Assembly: GCA_036005125.1 (NCBI GenBank)
Contig: DASYQV010000180.1
Span: 1 to 7,478 of the forward strand
Direction: 5' to 3'
DNA length: 7,478 nucleotides
Origin: DASYQV01 sp036005125
GTDB taxonomy: Bacteria > Acidobacteriota > Vicinamibacteria > Vicinamibacterales > UBA2999
The notes beneath the pieces are model-generated. The model was not told where the DNA came from. It did no database searches and saw only the letters and a list, made by a program, of their open reading frames with translations. Position numbers and translations under genes: made by a program. Position 1 is the stretch's first letter; every line of letters begins with the position of its first letter. This document shows, one piece after another, positions 1 to 5,696 of this stretch.

Positions 1-928
1 TGTCGCGCCCGAACGCCTGCCTGCCCGTTGCCATTTCATAGAGAATGGCGCCGAACGAAAACTGATCGGAACGGAAGTCCACGCTCTTACCCATTGCCTG
101 CTGCGGAGACATGTACGCGGCTGTGCCGACGAGCGCGCTCGCGTCGATCGATCGCTGTGCGGTCTTTGACAGGACAGGCGATGCCTGAGGCGAGCCGGCA
201 GCCACGATCGTGGCGAGGCCGAAGTCGAGAATCTTCGCTCGTCCCTCGTGGCTCACGACGATGTTCTCGGGTTTGAGGTCGCGATGCACGACGCCGTGGC
301 GGTGCGCGGCCGCGAGAGCGTCGGCGATCTGAACGGCCATGTCGAGAAACTGGTCGATCGCGAGCGCGCCCTCGCGAAGCAGGGTCCGCAGCGTTCGCCC
401 TTCCACGAGCTCCATGGCGATGTACGCGACGGATCCGCACTCCGACTGCGCTCGACCAACGTCGTAAATGGTGACGATGTTCGGGTGGTTGAGCGCTGAG
501 GCCGCGCGAGCCTCGCGGTCGAACCGTTCGAGCGCCATGGCGTCTTCGACGTCGGCGCCCAGGAGGATCTTGATGGCCGCATGACGTCCGAGGCGAGTGT
601 CGCGGGCCTTGTAGACCTCGCCCATTCCACCCGCGCCGACGAACTCCACCAGTTCGTACGGTCCCAGGCAATCTCCCGGTCGCAGAGAGGGCGCATTCGG
701 GGCGCCGGGCATCCTCTGCGGGATGCTCGTGGTCGAAAACACGAGCGCGGGTTTCTCGATGAAGTTGGTTGCCTGAGCGTCGGCGGCCAGCAGCGCCTCG
801 ACCTCCTGTCGCAGCGCCGCATCGTCGCGGCACGCCGCGTCGAGAAACGACGCGCGCTCGTCCACGGGGCGATCGACCGCCGAGGCGAACAGTGCCTTCA
901 CCCGGAGCCAGCGATCATCCGGGATCAT
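1..928 (-). CDS. PknB-like serine/threonine protein kinase, 3' end cut off by the window edge
   Basis: This gene phosphorylates Ser/Thr residues on target proteins in the cytoplasm; its targets are unknown. 309 codons are visible and the frame stays open to the left edge. Residues 1-85 form the soluble N-terminal region common upstream of acidobacterial kinases (starts MIPDDRWLRVKALF). The kinase domain starts near residue 90. It has a glycine loop GAGGMG (98-103), ATP lysine K120 in AIKI, probable helix-C E139, catalytic HRDLKPEN (215-222) and DFG (235-237), so it looks active. The APE-equivalent motif reads SPQ (274-276), with Gln in place of the usual Glu. The C-lobe continues through DFRSDQFSFG (284-293). 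The start is the ATG whose last bases overlap the TGA of the sigma gene (ATGA), implying translational coupling. Any transmembrane segment and sensor repeats would lie beyond the edge. The kinase identity is secure; what it senses is not visible. Confidence 0.96.
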   Translation of the reverse strand, partial: MIPDDRWLRVKALFASAVDRPVDERASFLDAACRDDAALRQEVEALLAADAQATNFIEKPALVFSTTSIPQRMPGAPNAPSLRPGDCLGPYELVEFVGAGGMGEVYKARDTRLGRHAAIKILLGADVEDAMALERFDREARAASALNHPNIVTIYDVGRAQSECGSVAYIAMELVEGRTLRTLLREGALAIDQFLDMAVQIADALAAAHRHGVVHRDLKPENIVVSHEGRAKILDFGLATIVAAGSPQASPVLSKTAQRSIDASALVGTAAYMSPQQAMGKSVDFRSDQFSFGAILYEMATGRQAFGRD

Positions 929-1509
929 GCGCTCGACCTCGCGCCGGTGGAGAGGCGCCGATACAGCCACGCTTTCGCGATCCTCCACTCGCGTTTCACC
1001 GTCGTCGGCGAGATCCCGAGGAGCGCGGCGGTCTCCTCGAGCGAGAGCCCGCCGAAATACCGAAGCTCCACCAGTCGCGCCTGCCGCGGATCAAGAGTAC
1101 CCAACTCGGTGAGGGCCCGATCGAGCGCGAGCACGTCGCAGCTGCGCGGACCGGATTGCGCGGCGGCGTCCTCGAGCGCAACGCTCAGATACCTGCCGGA
1201 GCGCTTCGCGGCCCGGTGCGCGCGTGCGCGATCGACCAGAATCCGTCGCATCATCTGTGACGCAATGCCGAAGAACTGCGACCGGTTCTGCCAGGCGACG
1301 CGCTCCTGCCCGGTCAGCCTCAGGTACGCTTCGTGGACGAGATCCGCCGGCTGCAGGCTGTGATCGGGACGCTCGTACCGCATGTAGCGCGCCGCACGCT
1401 TCCGGAGGTCGGCGTAAACCTTCGAGAAGAGCCGATCCCGGGCCCTTAGGTCGCCGTCCGCCCAGGCGTGCAGTAGCGCGGTCACCGCGCGCGTATCAGA
1501 ATTCGCCAC
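925..1509 (-). CDS. ECF RNA polymerase sigma factor, TIGR02999-like
   Basis: This is a 194-residue alternative sigma factor that would direct RNA polymerase to a specific promoter set. Region 2 spans roughly residues 20-95, with the core-binding segment LVHEAYLRL at 57-65 and SQFFGIASQMMRRILVDRAR just after it. Region 4 spans about 130-182, with the helix-turn-helix at LSLEETAALLGISPTTVKRE (155-174). The linker between them is short, and there is no region 1.1 or 3, as usual for ECF factors. The start is taken as GTG at 1509 because an excellent Shine-Dalgarno sequence lies six bases upstream; an in-frame ATG at 1545 would put that site inside the gene. No anti-sigma factor is next to it. Instead a Ser/Thr kinase follows with a 4-base overlap, suggesting control by phosphorylation or through the kinase, as known for several kinase-linked ECF groups. 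That regulatory link is inference. Confidence 0.95.
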   Translation of the reverse strand: MANSDTRAVTALLHAWADGDLRARDRLFSKVYADLRKRAARYMRYERPDHSLQPADLVHEAYLRLTGQERVAWQNRSQFFGIASQMMRRILVDRARAHRAAKRSGRYLSVALEDAAAQSGPRSCDVLALDRALTELGTLDPRQARLVELRYFGGLSLEETAALLGISPTTVKREWRIAKAWLYRRLSTGARSSA

Positions 1510-1515
1510 CCTGTG

Positions 1516-1524
1516 CTCCTCCCT
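1516..1524 (-). promoter_or_regulatory. Strong ribosome binding site for the ECF sigma gene
   Basis: On the minus strand this reads AGGGAGGAG, a near-ideal Shine-Dalgarno sequence, six bases before the GTG at 1507-1509. It decides the start of the sigma gene in favour of GTG over the upstream in-frame ATG at 1545. Confidence 0.8.
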
Positions 1525-1928
1525 TCGGGATCGGCTGCCGCGCAAGGTAGACCTTGGCGAGCAGCCACGTCAACGGCATTCAGGACGGCTGAGTGACGGA
1601 ATGACCGGATTCCCTCGTGGTGGCCCGGTGCTCCGCTTTTTCCCGAGTTCAACGCGGCGTTCCTGGATGCCCAGAGGTTCCTCGATCTGGGCCGCACTTA
1701 CGCGTCGTCGTCGACGAGATTCTGGTCATCGACCGGACCGGCCACCTGCGAGGACGGTAGGCTGACTCGATGGCGAGACGCTGGCGGCGCGCCGCGCGCG
1801 AAAGGGCCGCGCTGCTGTGCATGGGCGGCCGGTTCAACTCGGATCCCCTCTGGTCCAGTTTCTTCGCGATTTCCGCGTCAGTCCATCGAGAGGGTCGCCT
1901 GCTGCCGACGGTCGTGCGGGCGTGTGAC
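1525..1928. other. Intergenic region between divergent genes, no supported gene
   Basis: About 400 bp separate the sigma gene (leftward) from the SnoaL-like gene (rightward). Short open frames exist on both strands, but none has a recognisable domain, a good ribosome site or consistent codon structure. A stretch near 1640-1760 has protein-like fragments in two different plus-strand frames (FPEFNAAFLDAQRFLDLG, then VVVDEILVIDRTG), which could be a decayed gene or chance; I cannot identify it. Promoters for both flanking genes should lie here, but I see no clear -35/-10 pair. Confidence 0.5.
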
Positions 1929-1934
1929 AGGAGG
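1929..1934 (+). promoter_or_regulatory. Ribosome binding site of the SnoaL-like gene
   Basis: A perfect AGGAGG lies ten bases before the ATG at 1945. It shows that translation begins at 1945 rather than at the in-frame GTG at 1924, which would place this site inside the coding region. Its intact state also suggests that translation initiation of this interrupted gene has not decayed. Confidence 0.8.
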
Positions 1935-1944
1935 TCTATCGATC

Positions 1945-2460
1945 ATGACGAAGATCAGACATTCTCTTTGGGCCGCGGCGTGCTGCATGCTGCTGGCCAG
2001 TGCGATTTCCGTTGGCATCCCGTGGTCCGCCAGCGGACAAGAGCAGCCGGAACGCGGTGGACGCCACGGCAACCTCGCTCAGCGGTGGGCCGATGCGTGG
2101 AATTCCCATGACGCCGACGCAGTGGCCGCGCTGTTTGCGCGCGACGCCTCTTTCGAAGACGTCCCGTTCGGAGTCGTCGCGCATGGCACCGAGGAAATCC
2201 GCGCCGTCGCACAGTCGTTCTTCACGGTCGTGCCGGATCTGCACATCAGCGTGGTGAACAGTTCGCTGAACGCCGGCCGCGGCTCGATCGAATAGGTCTT
2301 CAGCGGAACCGACCAAGGGGTGTACCGGACCGGGAAGACATTCGCTGTCCGCGGGACCACGGTGCTCGAGCTCGCTGGAAACAGGATCTCGCGCGACTCC
2401 GATTATTGGGACCTGGCGACGCTCCTGCGGCAGATCGGACTGATGCCGTCAGGTTTGTGA
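1945..2460 (+). pseudogene. Secreted SnoaL/NTF2-like protein interrupted by an in-frame TAG
   Basis: Read through, the frame encodes 171 residues. A signal peptide (MTKIRHSLW followed by a hydrophobic stretch, likely cut near residues 30-31) leads into a SnoaL-like polyketide cyclase / NTF2 fold. Recognisable motifs are the N-terminal helix RWADAWNSHDADAVAALFA (48-66), ASFEDVPFG (68-76) and VVPDLHISV (95-103). Codon 117 (2293-2295) is TAG. The frame then continues without another stop through VFSGTDQGVYRTGKTFAVRG, the strand VLEL and DSDYWDLATLLRQIGL, to TGA at 2458-2460. The family usually has Trp at the interrupted site (IEWV..GT), so one TGG to TAG change explains it. As written, only 116 residues (1945-2295) would be made, lacking the last strands of the fold and probably not folding. 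It could be a recent pseudogene, a sequencing error or amber readthrough. Its ligand or reaction cannot be told from the sequence. Confidence 0.85.
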
Positions 2461-2490
2461 ATTCCGTCGACGAGGAGGCCGTTGATAGGC

Positions 2491-2506
2491 GCTGATGGCG
2501 ATCAGC
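2491..2506. terminator. Possible weak bidirectional terminator hairpin
   Basis: GCTGAT and ATCAGC form a perfect 6-bp stem around a GGCG loop, in the 75-bp gap between the convergent SnoaL-like and DUF5916 genes. No T-tract follows on either strand, so this is not a textbook intrinsic terminator. The call rests on position and pairing only. Confidence 0.3.
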
Positions 2507-2535
2507 CGGGGCAAGCATGGCGTCGGACGCAACAT

Positions 2536-4803
2536 TCAGAACCGAAGCAACCGGTTGAACTTGAAAATGAGCGCACGGTTTGCGAGCGTCGGAAACCCAG
2601 CGGCGCGCGTATCCCGCTGGTCGTTATAGACCAGAAAGATCTCACTGCCCGGCCGATACTCCCAGCGGAGTCGCACGTTGGACCCAATCGAGCTCGCACC
2701 GGAGTTGTACTGAAGAAGCGCGCTGACGAACATTCGCGAGGTTCTGGTGTAGGTCAGGCGCGAGCCGATGACGTGCGTCGTGAACGCCCCTTCGGCGAGA
2801 TCGACCCAGTTGAAGGAAACGCTCGGTTCAACGGAGATCTTCGGCGTGAGATTGTAACGGCCACGACTGATGCCGACCGTTGACTTGTGCCCGCTGTAGA
2901 AGGTCCCGTACTCGATCGCGAGGTTCCCGGACACAGCCCGCTGCTGACCCGCATTGAACCCGGCTCGCACGCTGCTAAAGTCATATCCCCCGACCGGCAG
3001 CACAACGCCTGCAGCGATGGGAAATGGACGCGGCAGAAACTCGTACGTGCTTCCGTAGACCACGTTGAACCGATCGCTGTTGTGAAACTCGATGGCGAAC
3101 TCCCCCTTCCCCTCACGGGTTTCCAGATGTCCATCGCCGTTCTCGACATACGCCATCGATCCGGTCCAAAACAGCTTTCGCACGACCTTGCTCTGCTTCG
3201 GTCGCGGACTGAATCGGAATTGACCAAAGTGGCGACGCATGTCGTCACGGCGCACGAAGCCCACCTCCGGGTTGAAATGGTCCCCGACAACGAGACGTTC
3301 CACCTGAACCCCATAGCGATCGCCCGCGTAATCCATCTGCAGGCGATGGCTGGTGTCCTTGCCGGTGAGCCCTTGAGAGCGCGTGCGCGCCCAGTAGGCG
3401 TTGAAGGTCAGATTGTCGAAGAAGGGAAACATGCCGTCGATGCCGTAGGCATCGTTTCGTCCGCCGCCGAGCTGATCGATCGACCGGCCGGTGTAGATGA
3501 CCCCGATGCTGCTGCGCCGTAGAACGTTCTGCTTAATCCGGATGACAGAGAAATTGGTGGCGCGGAACGCCAGTGCGGGGTCACTATCCGCCTGCACGTT
3601 GAGCAGGCCAATGCTGAACCGGCCCTGACGGCCGGTCAGACGTCCGCCGGCCTCGAGGGGCACTGCGGCGCCCTGATGCAGCCCGATGCGTCGGCTGTAG
3701 AACAGCACGGGCGTGTCGGCCACGGCCCCCAGCACTCCGGTCGCCGCCCCGCCGAACGCGAACAGTCCCTGATTTTCGAGGAAGAACTCGCGCTTCTCGG
3801 GGAAGAACAGACTGAACCGGGTCAGGTTGACCTGCTGCTCGTCGGCTTCGACCTGCGCGAAGTCCGTGTTGTAGGTGAAGTCGGTCGTGAAGTTCTGCCC
3901 GAGGCCGTATCGGACGTCGAATCCGATGCTGCCGCCCACCTCGTTCGACACCTGTGGAACGAGGGTACGATCCGTGGTGAGATCCGAGACGACGTACGGC
4001 TTGATGTCGAGTTTCTTGGAGGCGGGCGGGACTTCCAGGCCGACGAGTGTGGGCGCCAGCGAGATCTGCATGACGCCCCGGTTTCCCAGCGCAGCGGGCA
4101 TGCGCGTCAGGGTGGAAATCTCGTTGTGTGCCCAGTTCTCGCGTTGGAGGTTGAAGCTCCATGTCTGCGAGCGGCCCGGCCGGTAGCTGAGGGATTTGAA
4201 CGGAATCGCGAGCTCAGCCGACCAGCCGCCTGCGAACCGCCCGACGTGCGCGTCCCAGACGGGATTCCAGTCTGACATCCATTGGCGTTCGTCGGCCACC
4301 TGACCGTCGGCGAGTCCCCCGTTGGCCGTAACGGTGAAGAACACCGCATTGCGGCGGTCGTAGAGCGTATCCAGCACGACATCGAAATGATCGTTGAAGT
4401 AGAGGTTCGTGTTGTCGCGCCGCATCTCGTTCAACACCATCCGGTCGGGCCGGCTCTCCCAGCAACGGACGGACACGTAGATGTGCTCATCGTCAAACAT
4501 GACCCAGACTTCCGTCTGTTCCGTCGCGAGCTCGCCGGCCCGTGGTTCTATCTGGATCAGATCCGATGCCGAAGGGATCACGGTGTAGATCTCCTCGGTC
4601 AGCTGGCCGTCCAGTGTGAGTGGTGTCGTCAGGCGTACGGCGCGCAGCGTTGCGCGGCCCGCATTATCTCGCGTGATGACAGCTGGCGGGACCGGAGGCG
4701 GCGGCCCGTCGAACGCGGACGGAAGGCCCTGGCCGGCGTCGGCTGCGCCTGCGGCCACGGTCGCCGCAAGCACCATGCATGTCGCGCGAACGTGATTCAT
4801 CAT
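2536..4803 (-). CDS. CBM9-like / DUF5916 outer-membrane-type protein
   Basis: This is a 755-residue protein of unknown function, probably in the outer membrane. A signal peptide (basic start MMNHVRAT, hydrophobic core, likely cut after ADA at residue 23) precedes a proline-rich linker (PPPPVPP). A family-9 carbohydrate-binding-like domain follows at about 54-240, with LDGQLTEEIY, VWVMFDDEHIYVSVRCWES, NDHFDVVLDTLYDRRNAVFF and GGWSAELAIPFKSL. The rest is DUF5916 (about 260-755): FFPEKREFFLENQGLFAFGG and alternating aromatic/polar strands, ending in a terminal Phe (LIFKFNRLLRF), the usual mark of a beta-barrel recognised by the Bam machinery. It may bind or pass carbohydrate or another ligand at the surface; this is inferred. 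I chose ATG 4803 because the signal peptide begins there. An in-frame ATG at 4863 adds 20 residues, and neither start has a good ribosome site. An mgtC-like gene lies 144 bp upstream on the same strand. Confidence 0.92.
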   Translation of the reverse strand: MMNHVRATCMVLAATVAAGAADAGQGLPSAFDGPPPPVPPAVITRDNAGRATLRAVRLTTPLTLDGQLTEEIYTVIPSASDLIQIEPRAGELATEQTEVWVMFDDEHIYVSVRCWESRPDRMVLNEMRRDNTNLYFNDHFDVVLDTLYDRRNAVFFTVTANGGLADGQVADERQWMSDWNPVWDAHVGRFAGGWSAELAIPFKSLSYRPGRSQTWSFNLQRENWAHNEISTLTRMPAALGNRGVMQISLAPTLVGLEVPPASKKLDIKPYVVSDLTTDRTLVPQVSNEVGGSIGFDVRYGLGQNFTTDFTYNTDFAQVEADEQQVNLTRFSLFFPEKREFFLENQGLFAFGGAATGVLGAVADTPVLFYSRRIGLHQGAAVPLEAGGRLTGRQGRFSIGLLNVQADSDPALAFRATNFSVIRIKQNVLRRSSIGVIYTGRSIDQLGGGRNDAYGIDGMFPFFDNLTFNAYWARTRSQGLTGKDTSHRLQMDYAGDRYGVQVERLVVGDHFNPEVGFVRRDDMRRHFGQFRFSPRPKQSKVVRKLFWTGSMAYVENGDGHLETREGKGEFAIEFHNSDRFNVVYGSTYEFLPRPFPIAAGVVLPVGGYDFSSVRAGFNAGQQRAVSGNLAIEYGTFYSGHKSTVGISRGRYNLTPKISVEPSVSFNWVDLAEGAFTTHVIGSRLTYTRTSRMFVSALLQYNSGASSIGSNVRLRWEYRPGSEIFLVYNDQRDTRAAGFPTLANRALIFKFNRLLRF

Positions 4804-4947
4804 GGACGGGCCGCAGCTACGCCGAACGAGCGGATCCCTCGTAGGCTTCAGTACAGGGCGCATCTCGCGGAGCGCGCAGTCTACATCGCCGCGGGCAGCG
4901 CCGTTCTCATTGAGGAGATGATGATTGCGACAATCTGCGGTCAGCCG

Positions 4948-5388
4948 TTACTCAGCCGCACCGCCGCCCCGTCGCTCGAAAAATCGCTCGACGAGCGGGA
5001 GAAGTGCGAGAACGACGACGGTGACCGCAGCACCGGCAATCGAAAGCGTGTAAGAGCCGAGCCCGGCTGCCATTCCGATCGCGGCGTTGACCCAGATCGT
5101 GGCAGCCGTGGTCAGACCCTGGACGTCCTTTCCGCTGTGCAGAATCGCCCCGGCGCCGAGAAACCCGATCCCGGTGACAACCTGCGCCGCGATGCGATCG
5201 GATGAACCGGCTGCGGTCCCTATTTCCAGAGACATGACGGAGAAGAGCGCCGACCCGAGCGCGATGAGAATGTTCGTCCGGAGGCCCGCCGGTTTGCGGT
5301 GGTACTCGCGTTCGAGACCGATCGCGCCGCCCAGAACGGTGGCAAGGGCGAGCCGCAGAAACAGCTCAGTGACGGGCGTCGGTGTCAT
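4948..5388 (-). CDS. Short MgtC/SapB family inner-membrane protein
   Basis: This is a 146-residue hydrophobic protein matching the membrane domain of MgtC/SapB. Conserved elements are GGAIGLERE (20-28), RKPAGLRTNILIALGSALFS (31-50), D64 within SDRIAAQVVTGIGFLGAGAI (63-82) and GLTTAATIWVNAAIGMAAGLG (91-111). About four to five membrane helices are likely (8-26, 36-54, 68-86, 96-112, 115-133). The C-terminal cytoplasmic ACT-like domain of full-length MgtC (about 230 residues) is absent, as in many short family members. MgtC proteins are linked to low-Mg2+ survival and inhibition of the F-type ATP synthase in pathogens; the role of short forms in free-living bacteria is unclear. The start at ATG 5388 follows AAGGG at suitable spacing and begins just before the first helix. 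The frame continues upstream to 5526, but that stretch is hairpin repeat and not membrane-like. The DUF5916 gene lies downstream. Confidence 0.92.
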   Translation of the reverse strand: MTPTPVTELFLRLALATVLGGAIGLEREYHRKPAGLRTNILIALGSALFSVMSLEIGTAAGSSDRIAAQVVTGIGFLGAGAILHSGKDVQGLTTAATIWVNAAIGMAAGLGSYTLSIAGAAVTVVVLALLPLVERFFERRGGGAAE

Positions 5389-5437
5389 GCCGCGCCCTTG
5401 GAGTGCAATAGCAGTTCCGGAAAGACAACAGATGTCC

Positions 5438-5492
5438 CTAAAGACCCGGCCTACGTACGGGCTTTTCGTAGGCCGCATCTTTAGATGCGGCC
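5438..5492. repeat. Paired inverted REP-like repeat with two alternative hairpins
   Basis: Two inverted copies of an 18-base unit CGTAGGCCG-NN-TCTTTAG lie at 5467-5484 (plus) and 5438-5455 (minus), separated by 11 bases. They pair as 7 bp (5438-5444 with 5478-5484), a 2x2 internal loop, then 9 bp (5447-5455 with 5467-5475). The right copy also forms its own perfect hairpin: GGCCGCATC (5471-5479), loop TTTA, GATGCGGCC (5484-5492). The two folds share bases 5471-5484 and exclude each other. The element sits 49 bp upstream of the mgtC-like start, in the divergent spacer. The design, a short conserved lead plus a palindrome closed by TTTA, resembles dispersed extragenic palindromes (REP/BIME type). 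A cis-acting RNA element in the mgtC leader is the alternative. No U-tract follows, so it is not an intrinsic terminator. Confidence 0.75.
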
Positions 5493-5594
5493 CGTCTTGG
5501 TCGCCGCCAAATGACGGCGCCGACACGCCGTATCTCGTAGCCGAATTTTCCCCAGGGCCTGCGGAATACTTCTCGCGGCTGGGCTCGTCGGCAT

Positions 5595-5609
5595 CGTACG
5601 CCGCGTACG
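5595..5609. promoter_or_regulatory. Possible operator: two CGTACG boxes three bases apart
   Basis: The self-complementary hexamer CGTACG occurs at 5595-5600 and 5604-5609 around a CCG spacer, giving a nearly perfect 15-bp dyad about 90 bp upstream of the ATG at 5697. Further copies lie at 5454 and 5653. A dyad of this size between divergent genes could be a regulator site. The hexamer also occurs inside several coding regions of this window, so chance remains possible. Confidence 0.2.
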
Positions 5610-5680
5610 GATCCGCCCTCGCCCTCGGTACCGGGCTTGCTCACCAAGGATGCGTACGACTCTGCTGCTGTTCCCTGTCG

Positions 5681-5688
5681 AGGTGAGG
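5681..5688 (+). promoter_or_regulatory. Ribosome binding site of the APH-like/P-loop kinase gene
   Basis: AGGTGAGG lies eight bases before the ATG at 5697-5699. It fixes that start over the upstream in-frame start at 5637, whose extra 20 codons would contain this site. Confidence 0.7.
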
Positions 5689-5696
5689 GACACATC

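Noticed and set aside
87..833. A 248-codon minus-strand frame overlapping the kinase
   Set aside because: It is in another frame of the same strand as the true kinase, which carries all kinase motifs. This one is an Arg-rich shadow.
581..1363. A 260-codon open frame on the plus strand
   Set aside because: It is antisense to both the sigma factor and the kinase. The translation is low-complexity Arg/Ser-rich.
4282..5205. A 307-codon open frame on the plus strand
   Set aside because: It runs antisense across the DUF5916 start and most of the mgtC-like gene, with no recognisable domain and no ribosome site.
5438..5492. Intrinsic terminator
   Set aside because: The stems are strong, but neither strand has a T-run after them, and the element lies upstream of two divergent genes rather than after one.
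5389..5526. Longer start for the mgtC-like gene at 5526
   Set aside because: The extra 46 residues would be encoded by the hairpin repeat and do not resemble MgtC. ATG 5388 has a ribosome site and matches the family start.
5389..5530. M-box (Mg2+) riboswitch in the mgtC leader
   Set aside because: The leader is short and I see none of the conserved M-box sequence or its three-helix layout, only the two overlapping hairpins.
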